Origin: Chrysophaeum taylorii
Taxonomy: Eukaryota; Sar; Pelagophyceae; Pelagomonadales; Pelagomonadaceae
DNA: 44,822 bases
Reading direction: 5' to 3'
Assembly (NCBI GenBank): GCA_029834535.1
Contig: JAQMWT010000505.1
Coordinates: 1-44,822, forward strand
In this document: piece after piece, positions 28,030 through 37,979 of the stretch
Numbering within the stretch: position 1 is the first letter of the stretch
Layout: every line of letters starts with the position of its first letter
Notes under the pieces: generated by a model
What the model was told of the DNA's origin: nothing
Database searches by the model: none
The model's input: the letters and a program-made list of their open reading frames with translations, nothing else
Program-made: the position numbers and the translations under genes

Positions 28030-30037
28030 CGGGGTCATCGCCGGGGCGTGGGGCAGGCGAAGAGAGGACGGGCCCCGCCCGTAGGTCGTACGCATGCTGC
28101 CGCCGGACGTATGTGCGACGAAGGGTGACGTCCTGCTGGGATCGGGCGGCCTGGGTGGGGTTCCCCGAGGCGGCGACATGGGTGAGGGCGGTGAGGGCAC
28201 AGCGAGCCCGGCCTAATGCGTTGGCGATCCCCCACTCACGGTAGATGCGGCGAGTTTGGGCCGCCTTTGCCTTACCCTGATCGCCGACCGCATGGTTGCG
28301 ATGGAGGACGGTGCCTCATGAATCCTGAGCCTTGCGAGGGCATCCGCCCTCCCGGCGTAGGTTGGCACCTATTCGCCTCTCGGGCGGGCCGGTTGGCAGC
28401 CGGAACGTTCGCAGTGGGACGGGGTATGGCCGGGGGGCGAAGACGGAAGGTTATCGACGAGTTGGTTGTCAGTCACATCGCGGTCTCCTCGTCGCATGGC
28501 GACAAGCTTGATGATCACTCTCCGCCGACCCACCTTTCGGCGCCCCTCGTCTACAGGCCCGTGATTCCGGACTGGCTCCTGTCGGTCCGGCCTGGCTCCC
28601 ATGCTCGGGAGAGGTCTGAAGTTAGTTAGTTAGTTAGTTAGTTGCCTCTGTGAAGTTGGCGCAGCCGCTTGTCACCCAGGTTCGCGCAGCGATGCGCTCT
28701 GCGCATGTTTGGGCGAGAGCGTGGCACGCCGCGCTGGCCTCACCGAAGGCACCAAAGACGAGGCCGGCGACGGTGCCGTAGCTACGTAGCCGCTGTTCGA
28801 CAGGGCCCAAGAAGCCAGGCGGTGCTGCTGTACCCGGCTGGGGGATGATGGCGTCGATACCGCGGGCGTGAGCGAGGTATTCGTAGTGGACTTGCGCTGC
28901 GCGCCGATCGACAGGCGACGGGTGGGAGGGATGGAGGGCGTGGGCGGTGTACAACGAACCCCAAGCGAGGGCTTTGATGTCGTAGAGTTGCTCCTTGTTG
29001 TCGAGCGTGGTGAGGATGTCTGCGACGACTTGACGTCGGGCGAGATTGCCTCGGTACCGGCCGTAGAGGCGCGTGCGAATGGTAGGGGAGACGACGTGAG
29101 CAAAGATGCCGAAAACCTCGGACAGGGCTGGGATGCCGGCCTCTTTGACGCTGCAGTGGACGCAGTCGAGCTGGCCGTCATGCCAGGTGGTCCGCGCTCC
29201 TCCGCGGTTGACAAGGTTGGCCTGCGTGAGAAGCACCTTGCCGTGAGCGTCGAGAACGACGTCAGTGCCCAGAATGCGAGTGCCCACGAGGCCCAAACAA
29301 GCTGGAGAGGGGTAGCCAAAGTACTGGGCACACATCTCAGCCCAGCAGCGGTTGGGGATTTGAAGGGCAGAGCTGGGCCACGAGCTGATGAACGTGGTCG
29401 AGAAGCGATCCCATGAGGACGCCGCTACTCGAAGTGCTTCGGTGATGGGAAGGGTGGCCGCAAGGCGCTGGAGTGCAGTGGCCCGAGCTGTCTCGCGCTG
29501 GGAGGTTAGAGCACGCTGGAGTTGGGGTATGAGCACGGGTGTCGAGATGGTGGGGTCGACGAGGACGCCCATGGAGACGAATTCGTGGGAGAGAGGACCG
29601 TCGACGAGATGAACGTTGGCGGGATCGCCGGAACCAGCGCCGCCGTGGGAAGCCAGCGTGGTACGGAGATCAGCCCGAAGTCCGTCCCACGCAGTCTCGA
29701 GTGCTCGCCCCAGGCGGCAACCGGATGCGAGGAGGTGGTGCCAACGGTGCAACTCGTTACCTGTGCGAAAAGAAGTGGCACCCAGGACCGAGGCGAGGCG
29801 GGGGAGGTAGCCAGGGACCTCCACGGCACCCGTAGGATCGCGAAGGTCGACGAGGTGTGGGAGGGCCTGGGCCGCCGTGCCAACAAAGGCGGCGGGGCTG
29901 AGGTTGGCGCAGGAGCGAATGCCGCCACCCCCACTTCGAGTAGGAAGGCGGAGGCGTTTGGCGGACGATGCCGGTGGAGTCAAAAACCTGACGCGGATCT
30001 GCGCCAAGTGCCGTGGCGACGAAGCTGAGGACGGCAA
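28030..30037 (-). pseudogene. non-LTR element C-terminus, restriction-like endonuclease
   Basis: The frame (467 codons to 28634, continuing after the short-retroposon insertion to about 28030) carries the thumb region GGGGIRSCANLSPAAF, a Cys pair CVHC (about residue 296) before a His, and VADIL (about 336) followed by LYDIKAL (about 350). Together these fit the spaced acidic-Lys pattern of a PD-(D/E)XK nuclease. VDRRAAQVHYEYLAHARGID and SYGTVAGLVFGAFGEAS follow, which I know from proteins of many microalgae. The domain would nick the target for target-primed reverse transcription. The 375-bp footprint of retroposon C is a multiple of three but adds foreign codons and a stop. Confidence 0.8.
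28272..28641 (+). mobile_element. short retroposon copy C (SINE-like, long copy)
   Basis: A 370-base insert starting TTACCCTGATCGCCGAC and ending in five TTAG-type repeats. It is flanked by TTGCC (28267-28271 and 28642-28646). The matching site at about 16891-16900 is empty, which proves the insertion and its boundaries. It is inserted in the opposite orientation to the host non-LTR element. It keeps the same (TTAG)n tail as copies A, B and D. Confidence 0.95.
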
Positions 30038-32558
30038 CGTCGAAGCGGCGGAGCGCGCTTAAGGCATTGGTGGGGTAGCAGTGTTGCGCGATGTAGTCCA
30101 TGCGCGGGGCGATGCAGTAGCGGCCCAACGAGTACATGCAGTGGAGGGTGACGTTCTGGAGCTTGGTGCGAATACGGCTCATGTAGCTCACCTGAGCGTC
30201 AACCTCGCGTTGCAAGGTAGCTTCGACATAGGCATCTCCGGCGTGGCCGGGGGTGCCGATGGGCACACCGTAGATTACGAGGCCGTCGGCGACAACGGGG
30301 ATACCAGCAAGAGTACGCGTGCCGTCAGGCACAACTTGGGCGTGGTCGTGAACATCGGGGTGGTCGAGAAGACCCATGCCAAGTGCTGGACAGAACGCCA
30401 CGCACTTGTCGAGGCGGAGCTCCTCGCCGCTAGCTTGGATGTCGCGGGCGTACTGCAGGAGGGCGTCGACAACCTCACGAGGGGAACCAGAGATGACGCC
30501 GTCGTCCATGCCAAATCGGGCGTAGCCGGCACATGAACGTAAGCGGGTGTCAAGGGCCTGTGCGGCGTCATGCGTTGCCAGACAGTACGCCGGTGGATAG
30601 GTGGGGTCGCCTTGCTGGCCGCCTTCTTGAGAGTCGAAGGGGGCGCGATCGAGGCCGGTGGGGCCGTGGAGGGCCACCCAGGATGCCGGCCGTAATTGCT
30701 TGAACATAAAGTGGCCAAAGGCACGCAGCTTAGCGTTGGCGTGGTTTGCGAGTTTGTCCACGACGGTCCGGCGCTTGAGCTCGTTGAAGGCGTTGCGTTT
30801 GTCCAGCTTGATGATGACCTGGTCGGGGTACTGCTCCGCGTGGGTGCGGACGCCAAAGACGAGGCGCGAGGGGCCGCCCTTGACCCCGACGGCAACGTTG
30901 ATCGGGTACAGTGCCTCAGAGAGCTCGGAGTGGAGGCTACGCACAAGGCACCGTCCAGTGGCACGGCGGCGGACGGTGCCAATGCCGATAGGTCGAACGT
31001 CAGGTGCTTGGTTAGCGTCAGCGGCGCGTCGTTTTACCAACGGAATGAGGGTTACCGTGGTGGTGATGAAGTAATGCCAGTCAGGAAGAGCTCCACGAAC
31101 GAACGAGGTCTCAAGATTGTCGATTTTGTCCATCGCCGAGCGTGCCTTGACGTTGCTCGGGAAGGGCTGGGCGAAAACGGAGAGGAATTCATTGCGGCAC
31201 TGGTCGGGGCCCACACCAGCCTTCGGCCGGAGCGTGCGGTAAGTTTCACGCAGGGCGACCGAGAGTGTGGCGAGCCCTTGCGGGTGGTTGGGGAAAGTGT
31301 GAAGGTCCTCCTTGCGAGCAGGATGTTTGGACACGAGTTGGCGCATGACGTCTGGGTGGCATGGGTCGGCGATGCCCAGGCTGGTGAGAATACGGCACGC
31401 CCGAGAGAGGTCGCCAGATTCAGCGAGTCGCAATGCACGAAGTGCGTCCGCGTCATCGTCGGGGGCCGCCCGTGAGCGTACATGGGAGCGCACGCGAGTC
31501 ACGTCGTGGAGGTAGCCGTCAATGAGGAGGTCGTAACGCCCTGCGGCGAAGGCCGTAAAGCGGTCAGTGAGCACGTCGGGCCGACGGGCGCCGCCTCGTG
31601 GTGCTCGCCGAAGAAGTAGGCTGTGAAGGCTCATGTACCAAAGGAGGGCACGGTCACGAGCGTTATCGGAAGTGGCGTCTTCAAACCATGAACACACCTC
31701 GGCCATTGCGCTCGCCCATGCCTCGCGGAATTGGGCGGGAATGGTGCGAATGCAAGAGCACGGCGATATAATGAGGTCTTTGATGGAGACCTCGTCGATC
31801 GCAGAGCGCAAATCGCTCAGGTCACGTGGACGGCGTGTCGGGAGGGAGGGGGCTGGCCCGGATGACGTAGGGTGGGCGGGGGCAACAGACGGTGGCGCCG
31901 AATGTGACCGAGGCCCAATGGGAGAAATGCCAGGAGACGCGCTCGTGGAGGCTGCAGCCGTGACAGGGGTGTTGCGGTGGCTGGTGGCAGGGCCAGGGGC
32001 GCGGCGGTTGCCGGCGGCAGCGGCGGGGGTGGAGGGGGTGCTAGTAGTGGGGTGGTCCGGGTGCCAGCGGCAGGGGTGTGGCGGCTGGCTGTTGCATTCG
32101 CAGTGCGGTTGCCAGACGCAGTGGTGCGGCGGTTGCCAGCGGGAGGGGTGGTAGGGGTGTTGCGGGTGCCAGTGGATCGCGTGCGGGAGCCAATGTGGGA
32201 GAGGCGGGCGGCACGGGCAGCTTGAGCAGCGTGGGCGGCAGCGCGATGGGCGAGGTAAGCGTCGGCGCTGGCAGCAGCGGCGGCGGCCCGTCCCGTGTCG
32301 AGTTGGAGTGCCGCAGCAGCGGCAGCAGCAGCGTGCATAGCGGCGAGATGGCGTTCCGCAGCAGCAGCGGCTCGAGCGGCAAGGGCGGCGTCGCGCATAC
32401 GCGCTCGAATGCGATATCGGGCGGTAGTGGCGGCAAGGGCTGCAGCAAGTGGGAAAATGCGGTGGGGTGCGGCAGCGCGGACCTGGAGGAGAGAGTGCAC
32501 AGACACCCAGCGTTGATGAGGGCGGACCATGCGTATAGGACTGCGGCAGTTGGGGCAC
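29757..32558 (-). pseudogene. non-LTR element reverse transcriptase region
   Basis: 933 codons, of which about 1-160 are probably out of the true frame. From about 230 onward the protein is well ordered: RDLSDLRSAIDEV, then the RT with VGPDQCRNEFL, QAPDVRPIGIG (about 535), KLDKRNAFNELKRR (about 582, first catalytic Asp), QQGDPTYP (about 646) and FGMDDGV (about 681, both Asp of the xxDD box present), then a thumb. The RNAFN form of motif A is shared with RTs of many algal and protist non-LTR elements. The frame is lost near 29960, where the endonuclease frame takes over. The RT would copy element RNA at the nicked target. Confidence 0.87.
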
Positions 32559-34531
32559 GGCGGAAGGCGCGCGCGGTTGGTGGGCGCCACGTCAGGGTCG
32601 CCTTGGTCGCCGGCGAGGTTGCTTAGCGCCCACTGACCAACGCAGGCGTGGTGCAGGACCACGCGACAGCAGCGGACTTGGCAACGGGTAAAGCAAGGGC
32701 TGGAGCATATAGGACAAGCGCGGTCCCGGAGGTAGCTGACATAGCGGCCGGCCGTGTGGCGCAGGAAGCGGCGGATTATTGCCAGGGATCGACGAGCACG
32801 TAATCGCTTCCAGGCTCGAAATTGGTGCTGAAGAAGGGCCGCTGCGTAGTGGAGTGGCGGGCCAGGAGTCTGGCGCAAGGCCGCGACGCGGTTTTGCCGG
32901 GCAGCACGTGCTTGAGCGTGTTGAGCGCGGGTGCGTATAACGCGGGCGACATCCGGATGTGCAGAGTTGGTGCATGCGCGTGAAGGCGAGGCAGATAGCG
33001 GCGGCTGAGGGGTAGGTGACGGGCCCGAGGGTGGCGAGGAATTTGGCGTGGGTGTGGCAGACGCCGGGGAAGTATTGGTGGCAGTGGGTGTGACGGACTG
33101 TGTGGGCGTAGCAGGTGAGCGACGGGCACGGAGGTGCTGCCGAGCGCGAACAAAGCGCTGAAGACGGAGCGCGGCGGTGTGACGTGGCTGACCAGGAGCG
33201 CGGCGCAGGGTCGCAACGAGGTTCTGTCGAGCAGCACGTGCAAGAGTATGATGAGCGCGACTTCGGGCAGCACGAGCGGTGGACGAGAAAGTAGAGTGCG
33301 GGGCAGGGGTCGGAGGCAGAGCCGGTTGTGGTGGCGGAGGGGGAGTTGGCGAGATCTGGGTCGCGGAGGCGGGCGGCGAGAGAGCCGGTGTGGCCGCAGC
33401 AGACGATGGAGGGCTGTCGGTAGCGAGAGCTCCCTGGGGTTGAGTCCGTGCGCGAAAGCGGCGCTGGAGACGAGTCGCAGCGTGGTGGCGAGACTCACCA
33501 GGATCGTGGCGCCGAGCTGCGACGAGGCTCAGCCGGGCTGCACGCGCCTGGGCGTGTAGATGTTGGGTGCGTGCAGCGCGGGCGACCGCTGGCAAAGTGG
33601 GATGGGTGCAGGCTCGAGCACGATCGGTAGGCAAGGCGTGGAGACGCGGTAGGGGGGCGTGCGACGAGCCAGGAGCCTCGACAGAGGGCGAAGGCGTTGG
33701 CGTGGGTGTGGGAGATGGCGGAGAGATGTCAGGGGCAGCGGTGTGCGCGGGAACCGGTGGCGGAGGATGGTCGACCTCAAGGTCCATGTCCGTGCCGGCG
33801 GGAAGAGGGTGTGTGCCAGACGATGGGAGGTTCTCGGCGGCAATGTGGGTGTACATGAAGGACGGTTCGAGGTCCATAGGCGCAGGCTCAAGTGGTACGG
33901 GGTCATGAACTGTGGCGGAGGACCGCTGGCGGTGTGGGCGGCGGCGACGCGATGCTGGAGAGTTTTCGGCAGAGGGGCCGGGAGGGTGGGTGGCTGGCGC
34001 CGTGGTGGGTATTGGGAGGGGCGCGGTGGTATTGGCGTTCCCCGCGATCGGTGGAGGCGCGATGTCCGTAGCAACAGACCCGGATGGTGGCGCGCGGCGG
34101 CGGGGGCCATGGCGGCGCGGTGCCGGTGTCGCAGCGGGCGGAGGGGGAGTCGCATTGGTGGGTTCCCGTCGGCGAGGGGGGGAAGTAGCGGACCCTGCCT
34201 CCGATGACTCCAGGTCCATAGCCACAGGCCCAGGAGGTGTGGTGTCAGTGGGCGTGGGGGAAGACCTGCGGCGACGGGAGTGGTGTCGGTCTGGTCCGGG
34301 TGCGGGAGGAGGGGAATCCGGCCCCATGTCCGTGGACGGTGGAGTGGTGTCATTAGGGTCGGATAAGAAAACGAGACTAGCCCGCGCCGCAACGACGGGT
34401 CCTACAACGCGTGGGCTTTTTCCTTTTTTTGCGTGAGGGGACGAAAGGATGCCGACTTCACTATGGGGACTAGTTCCATCGCGACGATCTTGCGGCGTGG
34501 CGGCACATACTGCTTGAGTACAAATGAACAT
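31817..34531 (-). pseudogene. non-LTR element N-terminal part: IQ-like repeats and RING-like domain
   Basis: 904 codons. Residues 1-310 are Pro/Ser/Thr-rich. Three repeats of about 50 residues (about 320-370, 420-470, 530-580) share ARAARxxxVAxLRxxPGxxxH followed by AAxxLQxxFRARxxLRARR, which resembles an IQ (calmodulin-binding) helix; Pro-rich linkers separate them. A Cys/His cluster CPICSSPC ... CCRVVLHHAC ... CPNCRSPI (about 605-660) fits a RING-like cross-brace. An Ala-rich helix follows. The last 110 residues are probably out of frame, the true frame switching to the RT frame near 32060 in a GC-rich run. RING domains often act as E3 ubiquitin ligases; that role is not shown here. Confidence 0.75.
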
Positions 34532-34534
34532 AGC

Positions 34535-34978
34535 TCAGCGATCCGTTGAGTATGTCTTAGTACAAACTGAAACATAGTTAACGGCTCGTACGAACTTTCT
34601 TATCCGACCCACTGGTGAGCTCCTGTCGGCGCTGACGACGAGCACGCGGAGCATGCGGACCTGAGGACGTATCCGAGGTTGCAGGAGACTCCGCACGAGG
34701 GGCGGACTCCTGTTGGTGCCGGTGGGGAGGATGAGGAGCAGGCGTGGCTGGGGGCGCAACCGAGGGTGCCGGTGATTCCACACGGGGGGCGGACTCCTGT
34801 CGGCGTCGATGGCGAGGCCGACGAGCGGGTGTGGCTGGGGGTGGCTCCGAGGTTGCAGGTGACGCCGCACGAGGGGCGGACTCCGAGGCAGCTCCACGGG
34901 GATCGCGATGTTGCTCGTAAGGGAGAAACGCGCCAAGAGCAAGGCCAAGGGCCACGGAAGTGGCATGGCGCGAAACAA
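34535..34978 (-). pseudogene. non-LTR element 5' region with short ORFs
   Basis: Two overlapping minus-strand frames (34535-34978 and 34578-34955). The second encodes three imperfect repeats of ESAPRAESPATS flanked by Pro/Arg-rich spacers, showing that the DNA is a tandem repeat of about 130 bp. It may be a 5' UTR monomer array or the N-terminus of the polyprotein broken from it near 34535. A near-duplicate of TTGAGTACAAATGAACATAG occurs at 34512-34595. Confidence 0.5.
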
Positions 34979-34984
34979 AAGCGA

Positions 34985-35600
34985 CCCCCGATTTAGGGTA
35001 AGGATCAGGTAGGCGCGCGAGCCAGGCAGTGATCCTCCAAGCCGTCTACGGCGACCTCGCAGACTGTTTCCACGACCCGCGGCGGCTCTTTCGGCGCGCC
35101 ATTCTCACGCCCCGTCGAAACGATGTTGTCGATGCTGACAACGCGCGCATGACCGCGGCCTTTTTTTCCCGAAGACGAGGCGTCGGAGTTCTTTTCGGCC
35201 GACTAGGTTGGGTCGGAAGCCGACGCCTCGCTCTTTACAGTCGAGTTTTCAACTCCCTGACAACCAACGGCATGCTGACTTTGATCGCGAGCTTAAAGTC
35301 TTCGCAACCTCGACCCGTCGCACGGCCACTGCAACGGTACCAGATACATGATCGATCGTGTCGTGTCACCGAGGCTCCTCCAACCTGTATCCCTCAAGCC
35401 CCACCGACGCCAAACGATCAACAAGAGCCAGAGGCAGACGCCCCGCAAGGTCGGCGTCCTCTTGCCCAAGCCCGTCTTCTGCCACGTCCAGCTCTACGTG
35501 GCTCTCTGTCGATCGGCAACCCCGAGGATATGCTCTTCTGAGTCGACGACTCCACCCTACCCCACACGTGCTGCGCAATACCTATAAGCCCCCTCCCGGC
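34985..35600 (+). pseudogene. Helitron Pif1-like helicase C-terminus, copy B
   Basis: Same segment as copy A with the same left boundary CCCCCGATTTAGGGT. Readable pieces are LQAVYGDLADCFHDPRRLF, ILTPRRNDVVDADNAR, a slipped T run (35161-35167) that breaks the frame, VFNSLTTNG, and later [24 protein letters not shown] and the start of the Ser-Arg motif. Rep and the N-terminal helicase motifs are absent. Frames are broken at other positions than in copy A, so the two decayed separately after duplication. Confidence 0.85.
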
Positions 35601-35619
35601 GTCTACACGCGCACTGTAG

Positions 35620-35925
35620 GTGAGCTTACTGGGCCAGGTGAACTTACTGGGGTTTGAGATTGGGACTAGGTGAACTGAGTGACCAGGTGAACTTACTGGG
35701 ACCAGGTGAACTTACTGGGGGTTTTAGAGTAAACTCAAAGGTTAGCGGCGTGTGCGGATCAAAGCGCCTTAGATTGGCGGAGGCGAGAGCGACGAGCTCG
35801 AAGGAGTGGGTGTGAGCTAGGTGAACTTACTGACCAGGTGAACTTATATGAAACTTACTGGACCAGGTGAACTTACTGGGGTTAGAGATTGGGACTAGGT
35901 GAACTTACTGACCTGCAGTTGTTTT
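35620..35925. repeat. AGGTGAACTTACTGG repeat array, copy B
   Basis: At least eight copies or near-copies of the unit, again split by the GTTTTAGAGTAAACTC block (about 35719-35815). Its last unit reads GGGACTAGGTGAACTTACTGACCTGCAG without interruption, which is the empty counterpart of the gypsy target at 18171/27176. Confidence 0.88.
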
Positions 35926-35988
35926 CGTATTATTTCCTAATTTTATTGAGTACCTCTGGTGGGCGTCGGCGACGAGTGTGTGGGCGTA

Positions 35989-36225
35989 ATGGCGCGCACG
36001 CCGAACCCGAAGAAGACGTTGAACGAGCGGATGAGGTACGGGACCGCCCGGTTGATCGTGAACTGCGAGCAGTTCGACGGAGACCTGCCGATCGTCGTGA
36101 AGAGGGGTCGAAAGGAGCATCGGCCGCAGAAGAAGCACCTGATTTGGGAGGTGCAGCAGCGTGACCCGGGTCGGCGGCCGACGCAGTCGCAACGCGGACA
36201 CCTACGTCCGTGGCGCGGCGGTTGA
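35989..36225 (+). CDS. unknown small protein or exon
   Basis: A 78-codon frame starting at an ATG with strongly GC-ending codons. The basic N-terminus (MARTPNPKKTLNERMRYGTA) is followed by LIVNCEQFDGDLPIVVKRGR and a KK/HLIWEV stretch. I do not recognise it. The frame loses protein-like character after about 36165, so it may be an exon or the start of a truncated gene. The reverse strand of the same DNA is also open (35930-36298), so the strand call is uncertain. Confidence 0.4.
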   Translation: MARTPNPKKTLNERMRYGTARLIVNCEQFDGDLPIVVKRGRKEHRPQKKHLIWEVQQRDPGRRPTQSQRGHLRPWRGG

Positions 36226-37020
36226 CGTCGGGTGCGACCGGCCGCGACAGCATCGCGACTGCGCGCATCAAATTTTCGTCGTCAAGCTCGGGGGACACGG
36301 CGACCAGCTCCAGGTCGAGGGCGAGGTCGCGCCAGGCCGCAGGGGGCAGCGAGTTCTGGAAGTCTCAGGCGAGGAGCTCGGCGCAGAGTCCCGCGAGCCG
36401 ATGGTCTCTGCGCGCTTTGAGCGCGCCAAACCCCAGCCATCCCTCGGAGACCAAGCTCTCGTCATCTCACGCTCCCACCGCTGACGCGCCTCGGCGCGCG
36501 TACCCTCAACCCCGTCTTGGCGGCGAACGTGCCCACGAACGACCGGAGGGCTTCGACGCCGACCTGGCTGGCGCTGGCGCACCACTCCACTTCCAACGCA
36601 CCGCTCCACCCCGCTCCACCCGTCGAGCAACCTGCACATCCACACCAGAGCGTGCGCGCTGAGGGCCGCCTTCACTGCCACCATTTTCCGCGCCTTCTGG
36701 CACGTCCCCCACAGATACTCACGCGGCCCCACCCGGTCCACGGCCGCCCACCGTTGCAGCCGGCGTCCCGCAACGCGGCGACGGCCTGCAACTGGGCGGC
36801 AGCCCGCGGACTCCAGGAATAGCCGCTTGATGTGTATTGCTGCATCCGCAGCAGCCCCGGCAACCACAAGTTGAACAACAGAAGCACCCACCGTCATCCC
36901 AGCGCACTTACGTTGGCGACCGGCCTTGATCGCGTGATTCATCACAAATAAAGTACGTATATAATCCTTTGGTTGAAAAAGTAGCCCTCTCGAAGAGAGG
37001 GTGTTTGCCGCTCTTCGTGT
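36226..37020 (-). pseudogene. GC-rich coding remnant, unknown
   Basis: Minus-strand frames give protein-like segments in different frames: LFQPKDYIRTLFVMNHAIKAG and VVQLVVAGAAADAAIHIKRLFLES from about 36990 to 36820, EYLWGTCQKARKMVAVKAAL near 36700, and SEGWLGFGALKARRDHRLAGL then LPPAAWRDLALDLELV near 36450-36310. Stops and shifts separate them. No family recognised. It could be a decayed transposase or host gene. Confidence 0.35.
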
Positions 37021-37033
37021 GACAACTGGAATG

Positions 37034-37231
37034 TCACACATACGTCCGGCATGCGTACGACCTACGGGCGGGGCCCGTCCTCTCTTCGCCTGCCCCACGC
37101 CTCGGCGATGACCCCGACTAGGTCCCGCGTACTTATCTCCGCCCGTCAGGCACATCCCTCATACCCCACAAACCCACCCACATCCTTCATGCGCCCCACA
37201 CACACCCCCTTCTTAGCAGTCGACATTTACA
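37034..37231 (+). mobile_element. non-LTR element 3' fragment, copy 3, with target duplication
   Basis: 198 bases of the element's 3' end, 5'-truncated, flanked by 13-bp direct repeats GACAACTGGAATG (37021-37033 and 37232-37244). The sequence CATGCGTACGACCTACGGGC through GTCGACATTT matches copies 1 and 2 and the large copy. It ends just after GTCGACATTTACA, without the long ACAG tail. This is the only copy whose TSD is clear. Confidence 0.92.
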
Positions 37232-37321
37232 GACAACTGGAATGGGGCGCTAGATTAGCGATAAGGGAATGACGTAGGGATACTAGATACGTGGTGCAGG
37301 GGTAAGTGTCATAGCTTCCTC

Positions 37322-37436
37322 GCACAGGTGCTGGAAAAGAAAGAAAAGGAAAATGGGGTAAGTGAGGTCCTCACACAGGTGCTGGAAAAGAAAAAGGAGG
37401 AAGGGAAAAAGAGGTAAGTGAGATCCTCACAGAGGA
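37322..37436. repeat. imperfect 55-60-bp tandem repeat
   Basis: Two copies of CACAGGTGCTGGAAAAGAAA followed by a purine-rich stretch and GTAAGTGAG(G/A)TCCTCAC. It lies just beyond the copia RNase H fragment on its 3' side and may belong to that element's 3' UTR or LTR. Confidence 0.7.
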
Positions 37437-37439
37437 GAA

Positions 37440-37900
37440 GCTTTGAGGAAGACGTCAATAGAGGCATTGTGGCAGAAAGAAACAGGAGAGATCAGGGCGA
37501 AGTCACGAGGTGAGGTAACGAGCACGAAGCCGGAGGAAGGAAGGAGCTTCCGTGCTACGGGTGAAAATATCGCTAAGGTTGTCAAGACGAGTAATGTGTT
37601 GGAGATCAATGATGTGGTTGCGATGATATTCGGCGGTGCTGTAAAAGCGAATGTCAATATGGCGGGTGCGCCGTGTGAGACATTGGAGACGGACTTGGGT
37701 GACGGTGGTGCTATTATCGACATACATTGGTACCGTGTGACGAGGGAGATCAAAGTCATCAAAAAGTTTGAGAAGCCAAGAGAGCTCAGCAGTAGCGGCG
37801 TAAAGAGCGAGCAATTCAGCTTCAAAAGAAGAGCGAGCAAGTAAGTACTGCGAGCGGGAGCAGTAGGCGATCATAGAGCCAGCAAGGAGAAAACAAAAAA
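37440..37900 (-). pseudogene. copia RNase H C-terminal fragment (copia-4)
   Basis: The minus-strand frame 37503-37874 starts at MIAYCSRSQYLLARSSFEAEL and continues through YVDNSTTVTQV and RTRHIDIRFYSTAEY to the natural end. It is nearly the same sequence as copia-2's RNase H, and continues past the YVDNST point at which copia-2 is cut, so it shows what copia-2 lost. The match begins inside CFLL (about 37895); upstream DNA is unrelated. Confidence 0.87.
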
Positions 37901-37979
37901 CACTTGTGGAGTGGCGGTTGTCGCGGCAACTCCTGACCGCTAAGGCTTACCCCCCCCTCTCTCGAGGCTTGATACCCGT

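Larger units (their letters stand above)
27858..34984 (-). mobile_element. near full-length non-LTR retrotransposon (RING, RT, restriction-like endonuclease)
   Basis: A minus-strand element of about 6.7 kb, excluding the 370-bp short retroposon inserted in it. Its 3' end is defined by truncated copies at 16517-17225 and 37034-37231 and consists of TTTAAAGACAAACAGACAG-type repeats (27858-27920 on the plus strand). The coding region has three overlapping frames that are one polyprotein with two frameshifts (near 32060 and 29960): Pro/Ala-rich N-terminus with IQ-like repeats, RING-like zinc domain, RT, and PD-(D/E)XK-like nuclease. There are no LTRs. It is very GC-rich. The 5' end is not defined by a TSD; it abuts a Helitron fragment at 34985. 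Confidence 0.88.

Noticed and set aside
32776..33498. 240-codon ORF overlapping the RING-containing frame
   Set aside because: Low-complexity Pro/Leu/Arg shadow of the longer frame, which carries ordered repeats and zinc ligands.
35930..36298. 122-codon minus-strand ORF opposite the 35989-36225 frame
   Set aside because: The Ser/Arg-rich C-terminal half looks like antisense low complexity; only its first third reads like protein and is covered by the remnant entry at 36226-37020.
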